6,817 nucleotides of DNA from an uncultured Oscillospiraceae bacterium (GCA_958451705.1 CAUDRD010000082.1:1-6817); one strand, 5' to 3'. Numbered from the stretch's first letter, positions 1-6,167 are shown. A program made the numbers and translations. Notes: generated by a model not told the origin, from the sequence alone.

Positions 1-1
1 G

Positions 2-757
2 ACTTATCTTTCCAACCGTGCAGGGTGGTCAAGAACATATTTGAAAAAGGCAGGACTTATTGAAAGCCCTGCCAAAGGAAAGTTTGTTATTACTGGGGAA
101 GGGCATAAAGCTTTTCTTGAAAGCCCTGAAGTAATAGATAATGATTATTTGATGAAATATGAGTCCTTTAAGGAGTTTAAAAACAGAACCCAATCAGATG
201 ATGCCGATATGCAGAAAAATTCTGAGGACAGCAGTGAAACTCCTGATGATGCTTTAGAAAATGCCTTTAAACAGATAAATAGCAATTTATCTGATGAAAT
301 TTTAAGCGAAGTGGTGAAGCTTTCTCCAACAGCTTTTGAAAAAATGGTTATGGATCTTATGTCAAAAATGGGATACGGTACTTTTGAAAATGCCGCAATG
401 ACTACCTTTGTTACGGGAGATGAGGGAATAGACGGCATAATAATGGAGGATAAGTTAGGCTTTAACCTTATATACATTCAAGCTAAACGCTGGAATGAGG
501 AACATCCGGTAGGACGTCCGGAGGTTCAAGCTTTTGTTGGAGCAATAGCAGGAAAAGGTGGTAAAGGTTTATTTGTAACTACTTCGAAATTTACAAAGCA
601 GGCAATTGATTATGCTAAAAATCAGCACATTATCCTGATGGACGGAAATAAGCTGGCAAATTTTATGATTGAGCACAATTTCGGAGTAAGTGTCAAAAAA
701 ACTTTTGAAATCAAAGCTATAGATACGGATGTATTCAGTGATTATGAGGATGAGTAA
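2..757 (+). CDS. mrr: Mrr-family type IV restriction endonuclease, 5'-truncated by window edge
   Basis: The reading frame is open from base 2, so the gene begins upstream; the TTG at 41 is internal, not a start. The 251 visible residues (numbered from base 2) begin in a winged-helix Mrr N-terminal DNA-recognition domain (WSRTYLKKAGLIESPAKGKF then VITGEG). After an acidic, Ser/Asp-rich linker comes the Mrr catalytic domain. It shows helix AFEKMVMDLMSKMGY (Glu113), GIDGII (Asp144) and IYIQAK (Gln160, Lys162), the D-QxK nuclease core of the PD-(D/E)xK fold. Known members cut DNA bearing foreign methylation. About 50 N-terminal residues are missing relative to the E. coli protein of about 300. 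Codon use is rich in A/T (TTA, AAT, AAA), unlike ilvD and nrdD downstream, which suggests horizontal acquisition. No modification gene is visible. Family assignment is secure; the methyl mark recognised cannot be read from sequence. Confidence 0.9.
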   Translation, partial: TYLSNRAGWSRTYLKKAGLIESPAKGKFVITGEGHKAFLESPEVIDNDYLMKYESFKEFKNRTQSDDADMQKNSEDSSETPDDALENAFKQINSNLSDEILSEVVKLSPTAFEKMVMDLMSKMGYGTFENAAMTTFVTGDEGIDGIIMEDKLGFNLIYIQAKRWNEEHPVGRPEVQAFVGAIAGKGGKGLFVTTSKFTKQAIDYAKNQHIILMDGNKLANFMIEHNFGVSVKKTFEIKAIDTDVFSDYEDE

Positions 758-799
758 ATATTTATTATTTACTTGTTTTTTCAACATCCTTTATAAATC

Positions 800-834
800 C
801 CACCTTGCGGATATATTCGCTTTGGTGGTATAAT
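800..834 (+). promoter_or_regulatory. Extended -10 promoter with overlapping dyad, upstream of the small membrane protein gene
   Basis: A TATAAT -10 (829-834) is preceded by TG at 826-827, forming an extended -10 (TGGTATAAT). The best -35 is a weak TTGCGG (805-810) at 18 bp, as expected when an extended -10 compensates. Initiation would fall near 841, leaving a leader of about 43 nt. An imperfect dyad, CCACC-tt-GCG (800-809) with CGC-ttt-GGTGG (818-828), fills the spacer around a central ATATAT. It could be a repressor site or a weak hairpin closing the mrr transcript; it has no T-tract. The promoter is seen directly; the operator role is inference. Confidence 0.6.
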
Positions 835-883
835 TCAGATATGTTTATGTGAATTTTGTATGGGTTAATTTGGGGAGAGAGAA

Positions 884-1153
884 ATGAAAAAGTCATCAAT
901 TATAGCAATAGTTATTTCCTTTGTGGTGGTTGTCGCAATTGCGGTTTCTGCAATAATATTCGTGCCGAGGCTTGTGCATACCTGTGACGACTGCGGAAAA
1001 ACCTTTTTTGGTACAGGATACAGACCCAATATAATATCAAACGTCCTTACTGATGATCAAATTATTTGTGAGGACTGTGCAGCAAAGCAGCATGCCATTG
1101 AAATTGCTTTGGGATATGATTTGGACGGCTTTAAAAGAGGGCTTTTTGACTGA
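884..1153 (+). CDS. Small membrane-anchored CxxC/CxxC zinc-ribbon-like protein, function unknown
   Basis: This 89-residue protein has a start supported by GGGGAGAGA (872-880). It begins MKKSS, followed by an unbroken hydrophobic segment at about residues 6-27 (IIAIVISFVVVVAIAVSAII), which is a single transmembrane helix or uncleaved signal anchor. Then comes a compact cysteine module: C34-DD-C37-GKTFFGTGY, 24 residues, C62-ED-C65-AAKQH. The CDxCGK...CxxC pattern resembles a structural zinc ribbon; with the Lys-Lys start, the positive-inside rule would place it on the outer face of the membrane. The cysteines could instead be a redox pair. No catalytic domain is present. It has its own promoter and terminator, so it is a single-gene unit. 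I have an impression of similar short hypothetical proteins in gut Clostridia but cannot name a family or function. Confidence 0.8.
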   Translation: MKKSSIIAIVISFVVVVAIAVSAIIFVPRLVHTCDDCGKTFFGTGYRPNIISNVLTDDQIICEDCAAKQHAIEIALGYDLDGFKRGLFD

Positions 1154-1234
1154 GTTTAATGTTGTAAGAAATCGAAAAATCTTTTTACTTTCTTGTTTAT
1201 CAGCGTTTTAAAAAGCAGTAATTTCTTTCGTTTT

Positions 1235-1262
1235 AAGCCTCCTGAATTTGGGAGGCTTTTTT
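1235..1262 (+). terminator. Intrinsic terminator between the small membrane protein gene and ilvD
   Basis: A perfect 8-bp stem, AAGCCTCC (1235-1242) with GGAGGCTT (1251-1258), closes an 8-nt loop and runs straight into six T residues (1257-1262). It lies 82 nt after the stop of the small gene and insulates ilvD from upstream transcription. Confidence 0.92.
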
Positions 1263-1296
1263 ACTTTTCTCAGACGGCAGTATTTATAAAAACATC

Positions 1297-1325
1297 TTGA
1301 AAAATACGTTTAAATCTGCTATCGT
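1297..1325 (+). promoter_or_regulatory. Probable ilvD promoter
   Basis: TTGAAA (1297-1302) lies 17 bp upstream of TATCGT (1320-1325), with TG at 1317-1318 giving an extended -10. Initiation would be near 1332, leaving a leader of about 80 nt. An overlapping TATTAT (1325-1330) is closer to a consensus -10 but has no -35 at suitable spacing. No T-box specifier or anti-terminator elements are visible in the leader. Confidence 0.5.
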
Positions 1326-1342
1326 ATTATTTTAGATGAATA

Positions 1343-1366
1343 ACCTGTTTTTCCAAACTAACAGGT
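1343..1366 (+). promoter_or_regulatory. 7-bp inverted repeat in the ilvD leader
   Basis: ACCTGTT (1343-1349) and AACAGGT (1360-1366) are perfect complements around a 10-nt spacer, starting roughly 10 bp after the predicted transcription start. No U-tract follows, so it is not a terminator. It may be an operator for a regulator of branched-chain amino acid synthesis or a leader hairpin. The repeat is seen directly; the function is inference. Confidence 0.4.
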
Positions 1367-1397
1367 GTATTTAAAGCCATAAGCGCAAATTTTTAAT

Positions 1398-1404
1398 AAG
1401 TGAG
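1398..1404 (+). promoter_or_regulatory. Weak ribosome binding site that favours the ATG at 1414 for ilvD
   Basis: AAGTGAG (1398-1404) abuts the ATG at 1405, too close to serve it, but sits 9 nt before the second in-frame ATG at 1414. That start gives MRSD, the usual beginning of clostridial IlvD proteins. The purine match is modest, so initiation at 1405 (MFKMRSD) remains possible. Confidence 0.45.
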
Positions 1405-1413
1405 ATGTTTAAA

Positions 1414-3069
1414 ATGCGAAGTGATTTGTTAAAGGAAGGCCCATCAAGGGCTCCGCACCGTTCTCTTCTCAATGCCTTGGGAATTGATGATACCGAAATG
1501 AAGCGCCCCTTCGTTGCGGTTGTCAACTCAAAGAGCGACTATATTCCCGGCCATCAGCAGCTCGATCAGATAGGCGAAGCTGTTAAAGCCGGTATCAGAA
1601 ACGCCGGCGGCGTACCCTTTGAGTTCCAGACTATCGGCGTATGCGACGGCCTTGCAATGAACCATAAGGGAATGAAATATTCTCTCTGCTCCCGTGAGCT
1701 TATCGCCGATTCAATTGAGGTTATGCTTACAGCTCATCCTCTTGATGCAGTTGTATTTATCCCCAACTGCGATAAAATCGTTCCCGGTATGATGCTTGCA
1801 GCTTGCAGACTTAATCTTCCCTGCATTTTTGTAAGCGGCGGCCCCATGATTTCCGGTAAAGGTATAGATGCAAAAATCGGTCTTTCCGAGATGTTTGAAT
1901 ATGTGGGCGCATACTCTGCCGGCAAAATAACTGCCGACCAGCTCCGCTGCGTTGAAGAGACTGCATGTCCTACCTGCGGTTCCTGCTCAGGTATGTACAC
2001 CGCAAACTCCATGAACTGCCTTACTGAGGCAATCGGTATGGCTCTGCCCGGTAACGGCACTATTCCCTTTGTTATGTCTGCACGCCGTCGCCTTGCAAAG
2101 AAGTCCGGCGAAAGAGTAATGGAGCTTCTCAAAGAGAATATCAGACCCAGCGACATCCTTACAGAGAAGGCTTTCGAAAACGCTATGAGAACCGATATGG
2201 CTCTCGGCTGCTCCACAAATACAATTCTTCACCTTACTGCAATTTCTCACGCAGCAGGTCATGATATCAACCTTAAGCTTCTTGATGAAGCTGGCAGAAA
2301 GACACCTCAGCTTTGTAAGCTCAACCCTGCCGGAACTATCTTCATCGAAGACCTTAACGCCTGCGGCGGTATTCAGGCTGTTATGAAGGAGCTGGATAAG
2401 GGCGGCATGATTCACCGTGACTGTCTGACTGTAAGCGGCACTGTTGGCGAAAGAGTTGATGCTGCTCCCGATGCAGACGGAACTGTTATCAGAACTCTCG
2501 ACAATCCTCACAGCGCAGACGGCGGTATCGCTGTACTTTGGGGCAACCTTGCCGAAGAGGGAAGCGTCGTAAAGAAAGGCGCCGTTCTTCCTGAAATGAT
2601 GCAGCACACAGGTCCTGCAAGATGCTTTGACAGTGAAGAAGAGGCTTATGCAGCTATTACCGGCGGAAAAATTGTTGCCGGCGATGTAGTTGTTATCCGT
2701 TATGAAGGACCTAAAGGCGGCCCCGGTATGCGTGAAATGCTTTCTCCCACAGCTGCAATTGTTGGTATGGGCCTCGGAAACAGCGTAGCTCTTCTTACTG
2801 ACGGACGTTTCTCCGGCGCAACAAGAGGTTCTTCAATCGGCCACGTTTCTCCTGAAGCAGCCGTTGGCGGCACAATCGCTCTTGTTGAAGACGGCGATAT
2901 GATAGAAATAGACATTCCAGCAAGAAAGCTTCAGCTTCTTGTAAGCGATGAAGTACTTGCTGAAAGAAAGGCAAAGTGGACTCCGCCCGTTAAGGAGCTT
3001 ACAGGCTATATTAAGCGTTATGCTCAGCATGTAACCTCAGGTTCTAAAGGCGCTGTTTTTGACGACTAA
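1414..3069 (+). CDS. ilvD: Dihydroxy-acid dehydratase
   Basis: IlvD dehydrates 2,3-dihydroxy-isovalerate and 2,3-dihydroxy-3-methylvalerate to the 2-keto acids that precede valine, leucine and isoleucine, in the cytoplasm. The 551 residues match the family length. From the 1414 start, CDKIVPGMM carries cluster Cys119 and CPTCGSCSG carries Cys185, Cys188 and Cys191. LLTDGRFSGATRG then SSIGHVSPEAA is the C-terminal IlvD/EDD signature with the active-site Ser. The position that is Cys in air-stable [2Fe-2S] dehydratases is Gly46 here (IPGHQQL), as I recall for E. coli IlvD (VPGH), whose cluster is an oxygen-labile [4Fe-4S]. That fits an anaerobe. Codon use is biased and GC-richer than the upstream mrr, consistent with a well-expressed core gene. 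No other ilv or leu gene is in view. A 3-residue-longer start at 1405 is possible. Confidence 0.97.
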   Translation: MRSDLLKEGPSRAPHRSLLNALGIDDTEMKRPFVAVVNSKSDYIPGHQQLDQIGEAVKAGIRNAGGVPFEFQTIGVCDGLAMNHKGMKYSLCSRELIADSIEVMLTAHPLDAVVFIPNCDKIVPGMMLAACRLNLPCIFVSGGPMISGKGIDAKIGLSEMFEYVGAYSAGKITADQLRCVEETACPTCGSCSGMYTANSMNCLTEAIGMALPGNGTIPFVMSARRRLAKKSGERVMELLKENIRPSDILTEKAFENAMRTDMALGCSTNTILHLTAISHAAGHDINLKLLDEAGRKTPQLCKLNPAGTIFIEDLNACGGIQAVMKELDKGGMIHRDCLTVSGTVGERVDAAPDADGTVIRTLDNPHSADGGIAVLWGNLAEEGSVVKKGAVLPEMMQHTGPARCFDSEEEAYAAITGGKIVAGDVVVIRYEGPKGGPGMREMLSPTAAIVGMGLGNSVALLTDGRFSGATRGSSIGHVSPEAAVGGTIALVEDGDMIEIDIPARKLQLLVSDEVLAERKAKWTPPVKELTGYIKRYAQHVTSGSKGAVFDD

Positions 3070-3150
3070 TAGTTAGTTTTTACCTTTTAATTTTAAAATT
3101 TAATAATCCTCCCGAACATTCATGTATAACCATGTGCTTTTTTGAGAAAC

Positions 3151-3178
3151 TGATAACTATCTGTGACTAGTTGTCACA
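3151..3178. promoter_or_regulatory. Operator-like dyad upstream of the XRE regulator
   Basis: TGATAACTAT (3151-3160) and CTAGTTGTCA (3167-3176) are inverted repeats matching at 8 of 10 positions across 6 bp. A shorter perfect dyad, TGTGAC (3162-3167) with GTCACA (3173-3178), is nested within. Its place about 30 bp upstream of the -10 suits autoregulation by the XRE protein encoded next. Binding is inferred. Confidence 0.45.
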
Positions 3179-3202
3179 TTTCCACAAAAATACTACTGGT
3201 AA

Positions 3203-3211
3203 TGATATAAT
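3203..3211 (+). promoter_or_regulatory. Extended -10 promoter of the XRE regulator gene
   Basis: TGATATAAT (3203-3211) is a perfect extended -10. No convincing -35 lies 16-18 bp upstream, so activity would depend on the extended element or an activator. Initiation near 3218 would put the 5' end at the right arm of the inverted repeat, leaving a leader of only about 26 nt. Confidence 0.55.
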
Positions 3212-3227
3212 TGTAACCATGAAGTTC

Positions 3228-3243
3228 GGGGGGAGGTTTTTTT
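3228..3243 (+). promoter_or_regulatory. Strong Shine-Dalgarno followed by a T7 spacer, supporting the GTG start at 3244
   Basis: GGGGGGAGG (3228-3236) lies 7 nt before GTG 3244, the intervening bases all being T. Spacing and strength fix the GTG start. The G-run plus T-run is also the 3' half of a terminator-like structure when the left repeat arm is transcribed. Confidence 0.7.
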
Positions 3244-3639
3244 GTGATCGGTGAAAGACTTAGATATCTTCGCATGGCAAACCGTCTTACGCAGCGTGAA
3301 GTTGCCGATATTTTAAAGATACACAGAACAACCTATGCCTATTATGAAACTGGGCGTTCAAATCCCGACTTGGAAACCCTTAATGTTTTGAGCAGGATTT
3401 TCGGTGTATCGATAGATTTTCTTGTTAACGGTACTCATGGTGCAAAAGCAGGCAAGGTTATGGATAACCCGTCAAAATACGACGCCGCAGATTATCCGGA
3501 ATATCTCTCAATGCTTAGTCAGGATGAAAAAAGGCTGGTTATGCTCTACCGTGCTTTGTCGGATAAAGAGGAAATTATGGATATTCTGAATGAGAAATAT
3601 TTCAGCGAAATTTCCAAAACTGAGGAAAGCAAAGATTAA
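3244..3639 (+). CDS. XRE-family helix-turn-helix transcriptional regulator
   Basis: This 131-residue cytoplasmic DNA-binding protein is read from a GTG start. Residues about 5-61 form a Cro/C1-type five-helix domain. RLRYLRMANRLTQREVADIL contains helix 2 (16-24), IHRTTYAYYETGRSNPD contains the recognition helix (about 27-35), and LETLNVLSRIFGVSIDFLVNG completes the fold. The remaining 70 residues show no recognisable sensor domain. They include a linker (about 64-80) and a charged, probably helical segment (LSQDEKRLVMLYRALSDKEE), a common dimerisation extension in such regulators. It stands alone between its own promoter and a terminator. A dyad and long inverted repeat upstream suggest autoregulation. 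The target genes are unknown; proximity to ilvD and nrdD is not evidence that it controls them. Confidence 0.9.
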   Translation: MIGERLRYLRMANRLTQREVADILKIHRTTYAYYETGRSNPDLETLNVLSRIFGVSIDFLVNGTHGAKAGKVMDNPSKYDAADYPEYLSMLSQDEKRLVMLYRALSDKEEIMDILNEKYFSEISKTEESKD

Positions 3640-3667
3640 TAAGATGAGTATTTTATATAGATATTTT

Positions 3668-3692
3668 AAGAGCTCCGTCAAGGGGCTTTTTT
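3668..3692 (+). terminator. Intrinsic terminator after the XRE regulator
   Basis: AAGAGCTCC (3668-3676) pairs with GGGGCTTTT (3682-3690), including two G-U pairs, around a 5-nt loop. The T-run (3687-3692) follows directly. It ends the regulator transcript before the RNR operon. Confidence 0.82.
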
Positions 3693-3754
3693 ATTTTCTA
3701 TAAAACATACAAAAATGAGTGTTAAAAATTTAATTGTAACTACGTTTCGTACTA

Positions 3755-3783
3755 TTGACACGCCTATTTATTGGGTCTATAAT
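3755..3783 (+). promoter_or_regulatory. Perfect-consensus promoter of the anaerobic RNR operon
   Basis: TTGACA (3755-3760), a 17-bp spacer and TATAAT (3778-3783) match the housekeeping consensus at every base. Initiation would be near 3790, giving a leader of about 44 nt that contains the NrdR-like box. A small dyad TACG-ttt-CGTA (3741-3751) abuts the -35. Such a strong promoter implies control by repression. Confidence 0.88.
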
Positions 3784-3802
3784 ATAAACCGCACCATAAA
3801 AA

Positions 3803-3818
3803 ACACAAAATATAGTAT
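3803..3818. promoter_or_regulatory. NrdR-box-like operator in the nrdD leader
   Basis: ACACAAAATATAGTAT matches the palindromic NrdR box ACACWATATATWGTGT (from memory) at 14 of 16 positions. It lies just after the predicted transcription start and ends 1 bp before the Shine-Dalgarno GGAGG (3820-3824). NrdR, an ATP-cone zinc-ribbon repressor, controls RNR genes in most bacteria, usually through two boxes 31-32 bp apart. I find no convincing second box at that spacing; the -10 region is only a weak match. Confidence 0.6.
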
Positions 3819-3833
3819 TGGAGGCTTTACTCG

Positions 3834-6167
3834 ATGATCACCACTATTATTAAAAGGGACGGCAGAGAGGTTCCCTTTTCCGTCGATAAAATAGCAAACG
3901 CTGTATATCAGGCGGCACAGGCTCTTGGCGGAAAAGACTATGCGGTCAGCCTTGAAATAGCAAACGAAGTAGCCGATTACATAGAGAATGAACTTAAGAT
4001 TGAGAAACCCACCGTTGAGCAGATACAGGATGCAGTTGAAAAGGTTCTTATTGAATCGGGTCATGCAAGAACTGCAAAGGTTTACATCCTCTACCGTGCT
4101 GAGCGCTCCAGAGTCCGTGAGATGAATACACGTCTTATGAAGATTTACGAGGGCCTCACTTTTAAAGCGGCTAAAGAGAGCGATATTAAGAGAGAAAATG
4201 CAAATATCGACGGCGACACCGCAATGGGCACTATGCTTAAATACGGTTCAGAGGGAGCAAAGCAGTTTAACGAGCTTTTTGTTTTAAAGCCGGAGCATTC
4301 CGCAGCTCACCGTGACGGCGATATTCATATTCACGACCTTGATTTCCTTACTCTTACTACAACTTGCTGTCAGATTGATATAATTAAGCTTTTCGAGGGC
4401 GGCTTTTCTACAGGACACGGTTTCCTGCGTGAGCCCAACGATATAGCAAGTTATTCAGCTCTTGCCTGTATTGCCGTTCAGTCAAACCAGAACGATCAGC
4501 ACGGTGGACAGAGTATCCCGAATTTTGATTACGGTATGGCAAAGGGCGTATACAAAACTTACAGAAAGCTTTACAGCCGCAATCTTTCCAAGGCTTTGGA
4601 GCTTATTGCAGGTATGGAGGATTGCCTTGATACGGCAAACGAGATAAGAGCGGAAATCCTCGAAAAATACGGCACCGAGCCTGTACTTGCAAACGATAAC
4701 GACTACTGCGAAAAAGAGGCTGAAATACTTTCTTCAAAGTATGGTCTTGACAGGGATGTAATTGCAAGATGCCAGAAGTTTGCAGTGAAGAAAGGCTATG
4801 CTGAAACAGACAGAGCTACATATCAGGCAATGGAAGCTCTTGTACATAACCTTAACACCATGCATTCCAGAGCCGGTGCTCAGGTTCCCTTTACCTCAAT
4901 TAACTACGGTACCGATACCAGCGTAGAGGGAAGAATGGTTGTTAAAAACGTACTTCTTGCAGCTCAGGCAGGCCTCGGAAACGGCGAAACTCCCGTTTTC
5001 CCCATTCACATATATAAAGTTAAAGAGGGAGTTAACTATAATCCCGAAGATCCAAACTATGATCTGTTTAAGCTTGCATGCAAGGTTTCTGCAAAGAGAC
5101 TTTTCCCCAACTTCTCTTTCCTGGATGCACCCTTTAACAAAGAGTTTTATGTAGAGGGAGATCCCAATACAGAGGTTGCTTACATGGGATGCCGTACAAG
5201 AGTTATGGCAAACTATTACGATAAATCACGTCAGGTTACCGGCGGCAGAGGAAACCTCAGCTTTACTTCCGTAAACCTTCCGAGAATCGCTATTAAGTCA
5301 CACGGCGATCTCGATGTGTTCTTTGAGGATCTTGACAGAAAAATTGATCTCGTTATAGACCAGCTCCTTGAACGTTTTGAAATTCAGGCAAAGCGTAAGG
5401 TAAGAAATTATCCCTTCCTTATGGGTCAGGGCATTTGGCTCGATTCAGACAAGCTCAACATTGACGACGAGGTTCGTGAAGTTCTTAAACACGGAACACT
5501 TACTCTCGGATTTATCGGTCTTGCCGAAACCCTTAAGAGCCTTTTAGGCGTTCACCACGGTGAGTCAAAGGAAGCTCAGAACCTGGGTCTTGAAATTGTC
5601 GGACATATGAGAAAACGTATGGATGACGCCACGGTTAAATACGGACTTAACTTCTCACTTACCGCAACTCCCGCTGAGGGACTTTCAGGCAGATTTGTCC
5701 GCATGGATCAGGAAAAATTCGGTATTATTCCCGGAGTTACAGACAGAAAGTATTACACAAACTCCTTCCATATTCCCGTTTACTTCCCCATTTCTGCATT
5801 TGAAAAAATCAGACTTGAAGCTCCTTACCATGCCCTTACAAACGGCGGCCATATCTCATATGTTGAGATGGACGGAGATCCCACCGAGAACCTGGAGGCT
5901 TTCGAGGCAGTTATCCGCTGCATGAAGGAAAACGGTATCGGCTACGGTTCAGTTAACCATCCCGTTGACCGTGACCCCGTTTGCGGATACACAGGTATTA
6001 TCGGCGATGTATGTCCTCGCTGCGGACGCCGTGAAGGAGAAGGCGTTGACATAGAGGTTCTCAAAAAGCTTAAGGGATACAATAAAAATGTTCACTGCTG
6101 TGACGAGAATCCCCTTGAAGAGGCAGATAAGCTTCCCAATCCCGTTGATTGCAGCTGCTCGGAATAA
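3834..6167 (+). CDS. nrdD: Anaerobic (class III) ribonucleoside-triphosphate reductase, large subunit with degenerate glycyl-radical tail
   Basis: NrdD reduces ribonucleotides to deoxyribonucleotides without oxygen. GGAGG (3820-3824) sets the start. Of 777 residues, about 2-92 are an ATP-cone (IIKRDGREVPFSVDKIANAV), which senses ATP/dATP. The barrel follows with IHDLDFLTLTTTCCQ (Cys178, Cys179), MGCRTRV (Cys453, the expected thiyl-radical cysteine) and GGRGNLSFTSVNLPRI. Near the C-terminus is a zinc-site-like segment, VCGYTGIIGDVCPRCGR (Cys717, Cys727, Cys730). Where a normal NrdD continues into RRITGYL, this one reads GEGVDIEVLKKLKGYN (Gly748), then HCC (755-756) and ends DCSCSE (773, 775). 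The radical motif is therefore altered, and a canonical copy is encoded separately at 6218. Gly748 may be inactive or may still be used. Reductant class (formate or redoxin) cannot be settled by eye. Confidence 0.95.
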   Translation: MITTIIKRDGREVPFSVDKIANAVYQAAQALGGKDYAVSLEIANEVADYIENELKIEKPTVEQIQDAVEKVLIESGHARTAKVYILYRAERSRVREMNTRLMKIYEGLTFKAAKESDIKRENANIDGDTAMGTMLKYGSEGAKQFNELFVLKPEHSAAHRDGDIHIHDLDFLTLTTTCCQIDIIKLFEGGFSTGHGFLREPNDIASYSALACIAVQSNQNDQHGGQSIPNFDYGMAKGVYKTYRKLYSRNLSKALELIAGMEDCLDTANEIRAEILEKYGTEPVLANDNDYCEKEAEILSSKYGLDRDVIARCQKFAVKKGYAETDRATYQAMEALVHNLNTMHSRAGAQVPFTSINYGTDTSVEGRMVVKNVLLAAQAGLGNGETPVFPIHIYKVKEGVNYNPEDPNYDLFKLACKVSAKRLFPNFSFLDAPFNKEFYVEGDPNTEVAYMGCRTRVMANYYDKSRQVTGGRGNLSFTSVNLPRIAIKSHGDLDVFFEDLDRKIDLVIDQLLERFEIQAKRKVRNYPFLMGQGIWLDSDKLNIDDEVREVLKHGTLTLGFIGLAETLKSLLGVHHGESKEAQNLGLEIVGHMRKRMDDATVKYGLNFSLTATPAEGLSGRFVRMDQEKFGIIPGVTDRKYYTNSFHIPVYFPISAFEKIRLEAPYHALTNGGHISYVEMDGDPTENLEAFEAVIRCMKENGIGYGSVNHPVDRDPVCGYTGIIGDVCPRCGRREGEGVDIEVLKKLKGYNKNVHCCDENPLEEADKLPNPVDCSCSE

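Larger units (their letters stand above)
3108..3236. repeat. Long-range imperfect inverted repeat framing the regulator promoter
   Basis: The left arm CCTCCCGAACATTCATG (3108-3124) pairs with the right arm CATGAAGTTC-GGGGGGAGG (3218-3236). Sixteen base pairs form, interrupted by one bulged A (3118) and three extra G (3228-3230). The 93-nt interior contains the regulator's dyad and -10 box. The right arm holds the Shine-Dalgarno and is followed by seven T (3237-3243), so a transcript reading through from ilvD could fold into a large terminator-like, RBS-occluding hairpin. A transcript from the local promoter lacks the left arm. The interior also has a direct repeat TAACCATG (3127-3134, 3214-3221). 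Confidence 0.6.

Noticed and set aside
1336..1374. 12-codon leader peptide before ilvD (ATG at 1336)
   Set aside because: It has no Shine-Dalgarno, only one Leu and one Ile codon, and no terminator/anti-terminator pair, so it is not an amino-acid attenuator.
1734..2607. Long antisense open frames inside ilvD (minus strand)
   Set aside because: They lie opposite a highly conserved gene with strong codon bias, show no family resemblance and have no supporting ribosome sites; they are by-products of the coding frame.
3070..3107. Intrinsic terminator directly after ilvD
   Set aside because: The only symmetry is A/T-only (AATTTTAAAATT) without a GC stem, which is too weak to call.
3108..3236. 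MITE-like element with terminal inverted repeats
   Set aside because: The arms are imperfect, no target-site duplication is visible, and the right arm is the functional ribosome site of the next gene. A second genomic copy would be needed to revive this.
3771..3789. Second NrdR box at canonical spacing near the nrdD -10
   Set aside because: The best alignments match about half of the consensus, mostly bases belonging to the -10 itself.
4462..5925. Shorter + strand open frames inside nrdD
   Set aside because: They are out-of-frame shadows of nrdD, with low-complexity Ser/Thr/Leu-rich translations and no motifs.
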